Source: JAYWGN01 sp043778255 (GTDB lineage: Bacteria; Bacteroidota; Bacteroidia; Chitinophagales; Chitinophagaceae). Taken from it: a stretch of DNA of 44,241 nucleotides. The first letter of the stretch is position 1; the number at the start of each line of letters is the position of its first letter. Below the pieces are notes generated by a model, which had not been told where the DNA came from, searched no databases, and worked only from the letters and a program-made list of their open reading frames with translations. The position numbers were made by a program, and so were the translations under genes. Shown piece after piece: positions 33,714 to 42,489 of this stretch. The stretch covers positions 1 through 44,241 of the forward strand of contig JAYWGN010000014.1 of the NCBI GenBank assembly GCA_043778255.1, in the 5' to 3' direction.

Positions 33714-34247
33714 ATGTTGAACTTAACAAAAACGATACTGTTACTACTAACTATAACAGTAAGTATAGTAGTACAAGCACAGCCCTTTACATTAGATAAA
33801 AACGTAAAACCAACAGAGTTGCTTTTAATACCTTACAAAAATGTAAAAGACAGCATTTGGAATGGTAAAATAAATGTTACAACTGTAAAGCAAACAGTGG
33901 ATACTATGTACTTTTTTGTAAAAGGCTTAAGTATATACCAACCTATTTACATAGGAGTTGATAACAAAAACAAAGCACAAAAATGTAAAATATTTTTGAG
34001 TAAAGACAATTGGAAAAACCCCGACAAATCGGGTGAATTGGTTAATGGATTTTGGCAACAAAAATTTAGAACCGAAGGTAGCTTTGGTATAATGGTAGTA
34101 GCCAATAAGCCAGTACAAACCTATAACATTACGGTATGGGTAGGTAAAGAATTAATTAATAGAAAACTACCTTCGCCATTTGTAAAAAAAGCAAAAGTTG
34201 ATGTAAAGCCAACACCAAAGTCAACAAAATCTAAATCAAAAAACTAA
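33714..34247 (+). CDS. secreted protein of unknown function
   Basis: 177 residues from the ATG at 33714, which gives a proper signal peptide (MLNLTKTILLLLTITVSIVVQAQ); the longer frame from 33633 would put 27 odd residues before it. The mature part starts PFTLDKNVKPTELLLIPYKN and has a beta-rich core (TMYFFVKGLSIYQPIYIGVD), ending in a Lys/Pro/Thr-rich tail (VDVKPTPKSTKSKSKN). I recognise no family. It is 11 bp before the next gene. Confidence 0.7.
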   Translation: MLNLTKTILLLLTITVSIVVQAQPFTLDKNVKPTELLLIPYKNVKDSIWNGKINVTTVKQTVDTMYFFVKGLSIYQPIYIGVDNKNKAQKCKIFLSKDNWKNPDKSGELVNGFWQQKFRTEGSFGIMVVANKPVQTYNITVWVGKELINRKLPSPFVKKAKVDVKPTPKSTKSKSKN

Positions 34248-34258
34248 ATTTTAATTAT

Positions 34259-34918
34259 ATGAAATTATTATTGCTCTCCTTAATACTATGCTTTGCTACA
34301 ATGGCAAAAGCACAAACAATGGGCAACATTATACAACACGGTGCCGGCGAAATATTTGGCGATAATGGAGTAGTATCTGGTGCATCTATCATTAGCAATT
34401 CTTTAGATCACCTTAACGATTTTCAAGAAAGTAGAGATGCTGCTAAAGATTTTTTTGACAGCTTTAATACTTTGAGTAGCGCTGAATGTTCACCCGACTT
34501 TAGTAACACCAATGTAGGTATGGAAGCCACTTGCCAAGAGAATGAGGCATGTTATACTTGCTATGAAAGTGCCAAAACAAAAATGGACTTTTTTCGCCGT
34601 CAACTCGGTAGGCTCAATTGCATTTATACCAATACAACCACATTTAGCAAAAATGCAATAGCCTTTGGCGACAATACAAGTGGTGTACATGCAATGGCAG
34701 GATTGGCATGGCAAAAACAAAAAAGTACCATCAACAAATCATTAGAAAAACTTAAAGTTACTTACGATACAAAGTATATAGAATTTATAGATGGCTTAAA
34801 AGATGCCTTAAAAGAATTTAATGAATGTGAATTAAAGTTTGGCTCTAAAGATTGGTTTGATAAAAGTGGATTTATATACTTTGAATTTATGAAAGAAAGG
34901 TATAAAAGAAAAGACTAA
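34259..34918 (+). CDS. secreted Cys-containing helical protein of unknown function
   Basis: 219 residues with a signal peptide (to about 18, ends AKAQ). The mature protein is mostly helical and has several Cys spread over SAECSPD, ATCQENEACYTCYES, RLNCIYT and NECEL, so disulfides are probable. ASIISNSLDHLNDFQESRDAAKDFFDSFN hints at a helical repeat. Function unknown. It is 11 bp from the gene on either side, tightly linked to the OmpA-domain gene. Confidence 0.72.
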   Translation: MKLLLLSLILCFATMAKAQTMGNIIQHGAGEIFGDNGVVSGASIISNSLDHLNDFQESRDAAKDFFDSFNTLSSAECSPDFSNTNVGMEATCQENEACYTCYESAKTKMDFFRRQLGRLNCIYTNTTTFSKNAIAFGDNTSGVHAMAGLAWQKQKSTINKSLEKLKVTYDTKYIEFIDGLKDALKEFNECELKFGSKDWFDKSGFIYFEFMKERYKRKD

Positions 34919-34929
34919 AATTAGCCAAA

Positions 34930-36282
34930 ATGAACTTTAAAAAAACGATACTATTGGTATGGCTAATTGCAATTAGCTTAACTGCAGTTGCCCAAATACC
35001 TAATGGCAATAAGGAATCGAAAGAGGCTTATTTGTTGCGGTTAAATAGAATGGTAGATAGTATAAAAGCTGCAAAAAAAGAGGGTAAACAAGCAAAGCAA
35101 CCAAATACAAACACGGGTTATTCCTACTCGCAATATGGGTATAGCAAATCCACTGTGGATAATGCTTACAACTACTTAACAGCAGCTGAAAAAGAGAAGG
35201 TTAAAAATTTTCCTACCGTGCCAGAGGCTTTTAGAACAAGTATTGAAGCACAAGATTTTTTAACAAAAATGATTGCAATAAATGCAAAAACTGCATTGGC
35301 ACAATATGCAAAAGAAAAGTCGATGCCACTTACTGGCTATTGCATAACCTACCTAAGCATACAAAATAAAGCTGAGGCAATAGTAAGAGATGCCGAAAAA
35401 GTAAAAAATGATTTTTACAAACTAAACCCTAAAATAAATTTTGGAAAAGATGTAGGCAAAACTTACGTTTCGGAAAATGGGTTAGTGTATTTGCCTTTGG
35501 GCGATGCCTCATTTGCCGATGAAGTGGTAACGGCAAACTATATTAGTGGCAACATACAATTTGCTAAAGAAAATTGTATAGGTACGCCCAATTATGTGCT
35601 AATGAAGGATTTGAAAAATAACAAAGGCATTTATAGTTTGGGGTTAAATGGTTCGTTAGTTATACAATTTATTAACAATGCTTTGGTTGATGTAAACGGC
35701 CCCGATTTATTTGTATTTGAAGCCGGCGAAATAGAGCCAACAAATGTAGAAATTTCAAAAGATGGAAAAAATTGGGTTGCCGTAGGTACTATAAGTGGCG
35801 GTACTGCAGCAATTGATATAAGTAAAGTAGCCAAACCAAACGACTATTTTTATTATATAAAACTTACCGATTTAAACACAAAATCAACCATTGCAGGTGC
35901 CGATATTGATGCTATTGCTGCTATAGGGTCGGCTATTAAGTTAAGTTTGAATGCCGAAATATTATTTGACCTAGGCAAAGCCAATTTAAAACCCGATGGT
36001 ATAGCTGCCGTAAAAAAAATGGCGAAAGAACTAGTACAACTTACCAAAGGCACTATAACGGTTGATGGCTATACTGATGATATTGGTACCGATGACAGCA
36101 ACCAAAAACTTTCGTTAGAGAGAGCAAAAACAGTATCAAAACTATTGCAACAAGAAATAAAAAATAGTGGAGCATTTACATTTGCCGAATATGGTAAAGG
36201 TAAACTAAACCCAATAGCACCCAATACCAACGATGAAAATAGAAAGAAAAATAGACGAGTGGAAATTGTAATAGCGCAGTGA
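34930..36282 (+). CDS. OmpA-like peptidoglycan-binding protein with surface domain
   Basis: 450 residues. Signal peptide 1-21; a linker; a middle beta domain 175-335 with SLGLNGSLVIQFINNALVD, LFVFEAGEIEPTNVEISKDG and IAGADIDAIAAIGSA, the pattern of a secreted galactose-binding-fold domain (GG.l.l.F......G.Dl.vFE....EPa.V.vS.dG); then an OmpA C-terminal domain 337-450 with ILFDLGKANLKPDGIAAVKK, DGYTDDIGTDDSNQKLSLER and a final RRVEIVI. The conserved Asp in YTDD and Arg in LSLER bind diaminopimelate. It can hold the outer layer to peptidoglycan and is the last gene of the secreted block. Confidence 0.87.
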   Translation: MNFKKTILLVWLIAISLTAVAQIPNGNKESKEAYLLRLNRMVDSIKAAKKEGKQAKQPNTNTGYSYSQYGYSKSTVDNAYNYLTAAEKEKVKNFPTVPEAFRTSIEAQDFLTKMIAINAKTALAQYAKEKSMPLTGYCITYLSIQNKAEAIVRDAEKVKNDFYKLNPKINFGKDVGKTYVSENGLVYLPLGDASFADEVVTANYISGNIQFAKENCIGTPNYVLMKDLKNNKGIYSLGLNGSLVIQFINNALVDVNGPDLFVFEAGEIEPTNVEISKDGKNWVAVGTISGGTAAIDISKVAKPNDYFYYIKLTDLNTKSTIAGADIDAIAAIGSAIKLSLNAEILFDLGKANLKPDGIAAVKKMAKELVQLTKGTITVDGYTDDIGTDDSNQKLSLERAKTVSKLLQQEIKNSGAFTFAEYGKGKLNPIAPNTNDENRKKNRRVEIVIAQ

Positions 36283-36352
36283 TAATACAATAATTAATAC
36301 TTAACAATTTAAAAAAAAGTACCGTATTTTCAGTTTATAATTTCATGGGTGT

Positions 36353-37477
36353 TTATTTAAATAGTTTTAAATAATCTTCAAATATGTAGGTTTTATTACG
36401 CTGAAAGCCCGTTGTTTCCACTATAATTTTTAACCTTACCAAATCTTCAATTAGTTTGTAGGCGGTTGCTGTTTTGCTACCAATAATTTTTTGTACTACT
36501 TGTGCATTTAGTGTTGGTTTTTGGTACAAATAATTTAGTACAAGTTGTGCCTTTGTTTGCCTAGTTCCTAATGTTTTTATTTTTTCATTTATTTGTTTTT
36601 CTAATTGCATAATAGCGTCAAATGTGCTTATACTTTTATTAGCCGTTTCAATTATACCAGTTAAAAAAAACTTGAACCAATGAAGCAAATCATTTTTATC
36701 TCTAACTCTTGTAAGGTTGTCATAATAATATGTTCTATTTTTTTCTAAAAAATCGGATAGGTATAAAATTGGTTTTTTTAAAATGCCTTTGGTTACCAAA
36801 AACAGGGTAATCATTAACCTGCCTATACGTCCATTACCATCTAAAAAAGGGTGAATAGTTTCAAATTGGTAATGGATAAGTGCAATTTTTAATAAATCGG
36901 GTAATATGTTATGCTCTTCGTGTACCAAATTTTCAATATCGGTCATTAACTCATGTATGCTAGTATGTATTGGTGGTACAAATGTGGCTGTGGTTATGTT
37001 AGGTCCACCAATCCAATTTTGGCTAGTACGGTATTCGCCAGGCATTTTATGCTCACCTCTTACACTTTGCAATAATATTTTATGAGCCTGTTTTATTAAT
37101 CTACTACTATAAGGCAATTTATCCAAATTTGCAATAGAGGTGTTCATAGCTTCTATATAGTTTTGTACTTCCTCCCAATCATTTCTTTTTTCGGCACTTA
37201 TATCAGCTTGGTCCATTATAGCATCTTCCATATTGGTTTGTGTGCCTTCTATTTTGCTGCTTTGGGTAGCTTCTTTAGTTATATGCATAGTTATAAACAT
37301 ATTAATATTAGGTACATAATTGCTATACATATCTAATTTGCCTAAGGCTCTATCTGCCTTGGTTAGTAAGTTTATTAATGGCATATCATTAACCACCCAT
37401 TGCCTACAAATGATATTAGGCTCAAAACTTTTGTAAGTACCTTGCTTGGTTATAATACCTGCTTTAAATTGTTGCAT
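36353..37477 (-). CDS. Fic-family AMP-transferase with winged-helix tail
   Basis: 374 residues. Fic/DOC N-terminal domain (about 1-105); Fic core 125-280 with the full motif HPFLDGNGRIGR (209-220), whose H209 is the catalytic base; an N-terminal inhibitory helix motif SSKIEGT (73-79, the S/T-x-x-x-E-G/N form where E77 blocks ATP), making this a class II self-inhibited enzyme; and a C-terminal winged-helix domain (about 310-374, YLYQKPTLNAQVVQKIIGSKTATAYKLIEDL) that can bind DNA. Such proteins AMPylate target proteins; the target is unknown. No separate antitoxin gene is next to it. Promoter overlapped by inverted repeats, implying autoregulation. Confidence 0.93.
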   Translation of the reverse strand: MQQFKAGIITKQGTYKSFEPNIICRQWVVNDMPLINLLTKADRALGKLDMYSNYVPNINMFITMHITKEATQSSKIEGTQTNMEDAIMDQADISAEKRNDWEEVQNYIEAMNTSIANLDKLPYSSRLIKQAHKILLQSVRGEHKMPGEYRTSQNWIGGPNITTATFVPPIHTSIHELMTDIENLVHEEHNILPDLLKIALIHYQFETIHPFLDGNGRIGRLMITLFLVTKGILKKPILYLSDFLEKNRTYYYDNLTRVRDKNDLLHWFKFFLTGIIETANKSISTFDAIMQLEKQINEKIKTLGTRQTKAQLVLNYLYQKPTLNAQVVQKIIGSKTATAYKLIEDLVRLKIIVETTGFQRNKTYIFEDYLKLFK

Positions 37478-37496
37478 AAGTTGAACTATAATATTT

Positions 37497-37570
37497 TATA
37501 ATTCAAATATAGTAAATAAACTGAATTACTGCAATTTATAATTCAAAATAAGTTTATAAACTGAATTATA
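37497..37570 (-). promoter_or_regulatory. Fic promoter with overlapping paired operator-like repeats
   Basis: On the minus strand a TTG (37534-37532) and TATATTTG (37511-37504) are 20 bp apart, a good Bacteroidota promoter ending about 27 bp before the Fic start. Two copies of a 34-bp element lie at 37497-37530 and 37537-37570, 40 bp apart. Each consists of TATAATTCA, 16 bp, and TGAATTA; the second is a perfect 9-bp inverted repeat (TGAATTATA), the first matches 7 of 9. The first element covers the -7 box. Likely binding sites for a dimeric regulator, most simply the Fic protein's own winged helix. Confidence 0.7.
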
Positions 37571-37860
37571 AAAAATCTTACTTCAACTTTTTATTTTTAA
37601 GTAATTCAGTACCAATACACAATATTTTACCCTATTTTCCCTATGTAGCTAACCATACTTATGGTTAATTTCGTTGTATTTATTGGGTTAAATGCTTATG
37701 CTTAAGCATACATTGAGTTCAGGCCATTAATATTGAGGTTTTTAATTAATGTACTTCTGTAAAGTACTTTTGTTAATAATAACCTTACTATTTATAAATG
37801 GTTAACCTTATACTAGTTATAGCAAAAGCAGTACAAATTACTGTAGTGTGTATTATCAAA
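37571..37860. other. non-coding stretch between the Fic gene and a lipoprotein gene
   Basis: No reading frame of note. The only structure I see is a perfect 14-bp palindrome, TATGCTTAAGCATA, at 37697-37710, plus short GTACTT/AAGTAC arms near 37751-37767. No function is assigned. Confidence 0.6.
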
Positions 37861-37900
37861 AAAAATTAGGGTTTGACTTTGTCAAACCCTAATTTTTTTA
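37861..37900. terminator. perfect 17-bp hairpin terminator
   Basis: AAAAATTAGGGTTTGAC (37861-37877) and its exact complement (37881-37897) around a TTT loop, with T-runs on both sides. It is 21-23 bp past the stop of the minus-strand lipoprotein gene and can act in both directions. Confidence 0.9.
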
Positions 37901-37920
37901 TATGTTTCTATCTATTTGTT

Positions 37921-38634
37921 TTATAGTTTCGATTCTTCATTTTCTTTAACTTTTGCACCGCCTCTGTTGGTAGCCATTATTGATGCAAACCTAACTTTTA
38001 AGCTAGCAATTTTCATATTATCACTTATTGGCAAGTCTTTTTCTACTGCATTTTTTCTGTTATCTAAGGCTTCGTATAGTACATTTATTTCATCCCAATC
38101 TTCTCTGGTGTATTCTTTTTTATTATCAGCTACTGTATTTACAAAGCTTTTGTAAACGGCTAATATATTGCTACCTTTTACATAATCAAACTTCATATCG
38201 CTACCAATTTTACCTTCTCCAAACAATCTATTTCTTAAGCTTTGTCTATTATCTGGTACAGTAGCTTTTGTTGTAGTAGGAGCAGTTGTTCCTACTTTAG
38301 TAGGGTTTGCAGCAGCAGTTTCATTTGCTTTTAATTTAGCTTCGTATGCAGCTTTAAGTTTTTCATATTTTTCTTTGCTTTCTTTTGTTTTCACTTTATC
38401 TTCTTCTATCATTTGCTCCATACTCTTTTCTGCATTTAAAGCTCTTGCTTGGTAGCCACTATCCATCACTGACCAAGTTTCAACCGTATAATTTGGGTTT
38501 AAGGTATTAACGGAATCAATGTATTTGTTTAAGTTTTCAGCGGCTTGTTTGCCGTCGTTGTTGGCTTTATTGGTACATGCCGTAAAAGCTAGTATTGCAA
38601 CTGCAATAGCAAATGAGATTTTCATTTTTTTCAT
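37921..38634 (-). CDS. lipoprotein of unknown function
   Basis: 237 residues. MKKMKISFAIAVAILAFTAC is a lipoprotein signal with Cys at 20. The mature part has a first helical segment (AAENLNKYIDSVNTLNPNYTVETWSVMDSGYQ), a Lys/Glu-rich helix (MIEEDKVKTKESKEKYEKLK), a Thr/Ala/Pro linker (about 110-125), and a second segment from about 155 on (AVYKSFVNTVADNKKEYTREDWDEINVLYEALDNRK). The two segments look related (both run ...Y...V......YT...W......Y.A..), suggesting an internal duplication. Outer-membrane or periplasmic. Its 3' end has a perfect terminator. Confidence 0.78.
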   Translation of the reverse strand: MKKMKISFAIAVAILAFTACTNKANNDGKQAAENLNKYIDSVNTLNPNYTVETWSVMDSGYQARALNAEKSMEQMIEEDKVKTKESKEKYEKLKAAYEAKLKANETAAANPTKVGTTAPTTTKATVPDNRQSLRNRLFGEGKIGSDMKFDYVKGSNILAVYKSFVNTVADNKKEYTREDWDEINVLYEALDNRKNAVEKDLPISDNMKIASLKVRFASIMATNRGGAKVKENEESKL

Positions 38635-39362
38635 TTTTTAAAAATTTTGTTTCTAACAATATTTCAATTTTCGTGCCGCCGTGTTTATAAGGCAAGTGTA
38701 GTATTTTTTTTATTTAATTGGGCATTATAATACTCACTAAGGGTATATAAGTTACAAATTTTCCATACATAAGCTATTTAACGTTGTGTGCTATTTGTAA
38801 TAAGAGGGTGAAAAATCCGTAACTTTTTTAAACTGATTAGATAAGTAAGCTACACTACTATAATTTAGTTTGTACTATATTTCGGTAATGTTCATATCAT
38901 TATAAAGCATTAGCCCTTTTACTTTTAACACTTTTTGATTAATTATATACTGTTGTATAGTTATATTAAGCGTCCTCTGAAAATATATTAGCGAGGTAAG
39001 TATAATCGTAATTTAATATTTTTACTTAGGTAGTACGAATAATTAATGTTTGCTAATTCACTTTCACAATTAATCATTTCTGTAATCGTGTTTTTAATAA
39101 GTTCAATTAATATGTACTTTTTATTTTCTATTAGGCATAAGCCTGTTTAGGCCAAGTTTTTTTAAATTTGTAGTAATTGATTGGTGGTTATGTTTTGCAA
39201 TATTTCTACAAAGCCATATTGAATATTTAAACAGTAAAGTCCTAATTTTTACACTTCTTCTTGTACCACTTTTCTACACCTCACACTCATCATATTTTTA
39301 ATAAACAGCACCATTTTTTAGTTTTTATTTTTAGCTAATATTTTATTATTTAGTACTATTTA
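38635..39362. other. long AT-rich non-coding stretch
   Basis: About 730 bp with no reading frame longer than 60 codons and no coding-type pattern I can support. I see no strong hairpin, no tandem repeat and no RNA motif in it. It may hold the upstream regulatory region of the lipoprotein gene or remains of a decayed gene. Confidence 0.5.
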
Positions 39363-39713
39363 TTAGTAACAAATTGTTGACTCTTTATTACTAGTAAGTT
39401 TGGCTACTTCTTTAGTCAAAAAATTATTACAGCATACACTACTATAGCAAGTATTTGTAACATTGGGTGTAATACAGTAGCCAATACAACCATCGTAAGC
39501 TTGTATCAAATATAGTTTATTCACTTTCTGTATATCTAACCCATCATAGTATTTGTATATTTTAATTAGTTTAACCTCGTTGTAGGTATACACTATATTA
39601 TTTGTTGTACTAAAGCCTATTGTGTTACATACAAATTCGTTAGCATAGTTTTTTTTAAGTAGTTCATTCCATACTTCACTAAGCTGTGGCACTATTTCAG
39701 TAGGAGCAAGCAT
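39363..39713 (-). CDS. hypothetical 116-residue protein
   Basis: A 116-residue frame without signal peptide: MLAPTEIVPQLSEVWNELLKK, a strand-like YNEVKLIKIYKYYDGLDIQK, then a Cys-rich part (GCIGYCITPNVTNTCYSSVCC). The amphipathic start and ordered composition suggest a real gene, but it stands alone between two long non-coding stretches and has no recognisable family or promoter. It could also be a remnant. Confidence 0.4.
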   Translation of the reverse strand: MLAPTEIVPQLSEVWNELLKKNYANEFVCNTIGFSTTNNIVYTYNEVKLIKIYKYYDGLDIQKVNKLYLIQAYDGCIGYCITPNVTNTCYSSVCCNNFLTKEVAKLTSNKESTICY

Positions 39714-40075
39714 AATATATTAAGGTTTACATATCCAAATCAATTATAGTGCCTACTTTATATTTTATACAACCATAGTTACGTAGCATTATTTATATAT
39801 GGTATTAGGTTTAAATGCTTTTGTCATTACACTACTACAATTGCAGCAGCATTAATTTTTTTTTAGGGTGGCTTTACCCACAATGTAGAATTATATGCTC
39901 AATATGCATTACAACTGTTTTGTAATAGTAGCCTTGTACCAAGGGGTTTACTTTGTAATATTTAATAAAAAATTAGTTGGCAAGATATTTTCTATTTGTT
40001 AAGCTAAAGCTAAGAAAACAATAATTTTTATTAGCCTTCATTCTATAATAAATATGTAAATATGATACTTGGATC
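39714..40075. other. non-coding stretch before the AI-2E permease gene
   Basis: AT-rich, no reading frame. Minor hairpin arms (CCTTG/CAAGG near 39933-39945; GGGTGG/ACCC near 39867-39880) are seen but nothing I can name. Confidence 0.5.
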
Positions 40076-41218
40076 ATGATCTTAAATTTTAGAACAATAC
40101 CATTTTATATTGAATTTACTATTAAGCTAATAATGATAATATGCCTTTGTATTATTATCACTTATGGCCAAAGCTTAGTTATTCCAATTGCTTTTTCTAT
40201 ATTATTATCTATACTATTATTACCACTCAATAATTTTTTAGAAAACAAAGTAAGGTTACCCAAATCAATAGCAATAATGATTTCTATAGTACTAGTATTG
40301 TGTATTGTAGGCGGTATTATTTATTTTTTATCTTATCAAATATCGGGCTTTATAACAGAAATTCCTGTAATAAAGCAAAGGTTATTAGAGCACTATGCTA
40401 CCTTACAAACCTGGATAAATGATAAATTCAATATAACCTCTCAACAACAAACTGTACTTATTAATAAAGCATCTGATGATGTAACCAATACTGGCAAGTT
40501 GGCAATAGGAGAAACTTTTTTTACTATTACCCAGTTGCTTTTTGAGTTCATAATTATTTCAATTTTTTCATTTTTGTTATTATCATATAGGCACACTATC
40601 AAAATATTTTTGGTGGCTGTATTTAAAAAAGAACATAACTCAGCAGTTAATACAGTATTAGAGGAATCTAAGGTAATAGTACAAAGCTACATGTTAGGGC
40701 TCATTATAGAAATGGGCATTATTGCAATTGCCAACACTACTATCTTGTTAATTATTGGTGTAAAGTATGCTATATTTTTGGGTGTATTTTCTGCCATTTT
40801 CAATATTATTCCTTATGTGGGTATACTTATTGGCATAGCTTTTTCTTGCATTATTACACTTACTACATCTACTCATCTCAGCGATATATTGTGGATTATA
40901 ATAGGCTTTGAAATTATACATTTTATCGATTCAAATTTTTTAATGCCATTAATAGTAGGCTCTAAGGTTAAAATAAATGCATTAATAACAATAGTTGGTG
41001 TAGTGGTAGGTGGTATGCTACTTGGCTTATCAGGCATATTTTTAGCATTGCCATTTATTGCCATTTTAAAAATAATATTTGATAAAGTAGACGGACTTAA
41101 ACCTTGGGGGTTATTAATGGGTGATAGTGCAGCTCTTAAGCCAAAATCTAAGCTGCAAAAACATATAGAAAAAAGGTTAGTTGGCAAAATAAAAACTACG
41201 GATAACACAACATATTAA
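40076..41218 (+). CDS. AI-2E family (PerM/TqsA-like) membrane permease
   Basis: 380 residues with about eight membrane helices and the family lay-out: helices near 15-50 (IIITYGQSLVIPIAFSILLS), 65-85, a long soluble stretch (90-145), then helices from 155 on including the signature IPYVGILIGIAFSC and HFIDSNFLMPLIVGSKVKINALITI. Family members export autoinducer-2, solutes or sodium/proton, and the substrate cannot be read from sequence. Basic C-terminus (QKHIEKRLVGKIK). Not obviously in an operon with the small membrane gene 222 bp downstream. Confidence 0.9.
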   Translation: MILNFRTIPFYIEFTIKLIMIICLCIIITYGQSLVIPIAFSILLSILLLPLNNFLENKVRLPKSIAIMISIVLVLCIVGGIIYFLSYQISGFITEIPVIKQRLLEHYATLQTWINDKFNITSQQQTVLINKASDDVTNTGKLAIGETFFTITQLLFEFIIISIFSFLLLSYRHTIKIFLVAVFKKEHNSAVNTVLEESKVIVQSYMLGLIIEMGIIAIANTTILLIIGVKYAIFLGVFSAIFNIIPYVGILIGIAFSCIITLTTSTHLSDILWIIIGFEIIHFIDSNFLMPLIVGSKVKINALITIVGVVVGGMLLGLSGIFLALPFIAILKIIFDKVDGLKPWGLLMGDSAALKPKSKLQKHIEKRLVGKIKTTDNTTY

Positions 41219-41350
41219 AATAACAATAATGATTAATTATAACACTTACAATTACTTATTAATAGTAAAATTATTAGATTGTTAAAATCAAAATTTATAA
41301 TAACCTAATGATTAATACACCTTCAAAAGAAAAGTTAAAAAATATGTGAT

Positions 41351-41381
41351 TTGTGTAACATTTAATTAGAGTTGTGTAACA
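41351..41381 (+). promoter_or_regulatory. paired direct repeats upstream of a small membrane gene
   Basis: TTGTGTAACA occurs twice, at 41351-41360 and 41372-41381, 21 bp apart (two helical turns). Such spacing suits a dimeric or tandemly bound regulator of the gene at 41441. No transcription factor is known; low confidence. Confidence 0.3.
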
Positions 41382-41440
41382 ACTTAAAAACCAAAAAATT
41401 AAACTTTGTATTCATATTAAAAATTAAAAAAAAAACAATT

Positions 41441-41626
41441 ATGTCATTACTAACTATTATTATCGTAATTATCGTTGTAGGTGTGTTTCTGTGGTTAATA
41501 AATACTTATTTACCAATGGATAGAAAAATAAAAAGTATTTTAAATGCAGTTGTTGTAATTGTACTAGTTGTATGGTTGCTGCAAGCATTTGGTCTTTTAG
41601 ATACTCTAAAAAATTTGAAAGTATAA
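41441..41626 (+). CDS. small two-helix membrane protein (Thivi_2564-like)
   Basis: 61 residues from ATG at 41441. Two membrane helices (4-22 IIIVIIVVGVFLWL..., 33-51 ILNAVVVIVLVVWLLQAF) flank a short positively charged loop PMDRKIKSI. The PMD-(R/K)-(K/R)-I loop and size match a small conserved bacterial family. A longer frame begins at 41372 but its extra residues are not family-like. Function unknown; the following mlaE gene is 91 bp away. Confidence 0.78.
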   Translation: MSLLTIIIVIIVVGVFLWLINTYLPMDRKIKSILNAVVVIVLVVWLLQAFGLLDTLKNLKV

Positions 41627-41717
41627 GTACTAGCTACGTTATACAATTCAGTAATCATTTTTTTAAAATAGATTAGTGTAAAAAAACTTTTAAAATAATT
41701 CGTAAAAAATTTAAAAT

Positions 41718-42476
41718 TTGGTTACTCATTTCAAATCATTGTGTTCAAATGTTGGCGATGCTACTATGTTTACATTTCGGTTTTTTAAGGAAGTTATAAG
41801 GCCACCTTATGAGCTTAAAGAATTTTTAAAACAATGCTATTTTGTGGGTTACAAGTCATTGCCTCTTGTATGTATTACAGGTTTTATAATGGGCTTGGTA
41901 CTTACTTTACAATCTCGTCCTACATTGGCAGAGTTTGGAGCCGAATCGTGGTTGCCAGGTATGGTAGCCCTTTCATTAGTGAGAGAAATTGCTCCGGTAA
42001 TAACCGCATTAATATGTGCAGGCAAAATAGCCTCAGGTATTGGTGCCGAGTTAGGCTCCATGAAGGTTACAGAGCAAATTGATGCTATGGAAGTAGCAGC
42101 AATTAACCCTTTTAAATATTTAGTGGTTACACGGGTTTTGGCTACTACATTAATGATACCTATTTTAGTTTTTTTTGCCGATGCCGTAGGTATACTTGGT
42201 GGGTTTGTTGGCATTAACATCCATAGCGATATGAGCTTGTTGCGTTATATTTCCAAAATATTAGAGTCAATCAGCTTTTCTGACATAATGCCTGCAACAA
42301 TCAAAACATTCTTTTTCGGATTTTTTATTGGATTAATTGGATGTTACAAAGGCTACACTGCCGCAAATGGTACCGAAAGTGTAGGCAAGGCTGCCAATGC
42401 TGCAGTAGTAGCTGCATCGCTTTCTATATTTATAATTGATATGTTAGCCGTACAAATAACCGATTTATTTTCTTGA
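41718..42476 (+). CDS. mlaE: MlaE-type ABC transporter permease
   Basis: 252 residues with five or six membrane helices: the inner-membrane permease of the Mla/MCE phospholipid transport system. SLPLVCITGFIMGLVLTLQS, SLVREIAPVITALICAGKIA, IGAELGSMKVTEQIDAMEV and FFFGFFIGLIGCYKGYTAANGTESVG are all hallmark MlaE motifs. I use the TTG start at 41718, which keeps VGDATMFTFRFFKEVIRPP, an expected family N-terminus; an ATG at 41766 would remove half of it. Followed by mlaF after 13 bp. Confidence 0.92.
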   Translation: MVTHFKSLCSNVGDATMFTFRFFKEVIRPPYELKEFLKQCYFVGYKSLPLVCITGFIMGLVLTLQSRPTLAEFGAESWLPGMVALSLVREIAPVITALICAGKIASGIGAELGSMKVTEQIDAMEVAAINPFKYLVVTRVLATTLMIPILVFFADAVGILGGFVGINIHSDMSLLRYISKILESISFSDIMPATIKTFFFGFFIGLIGCYKGYTAANGTESVGKAANAAVVAASLSIFIIDMLAVQITDLFS

Positions 42477-42489
42477 AAAAAATATTATA

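Noticed and set aside
36353..37477. Fic gene as half of a toxin-antitoxin pair with a small separate antitoxin
   Set aside because: The inhibitory motif SSKIEGT is inside the protein itself (class II), and no small gene is adjacent.
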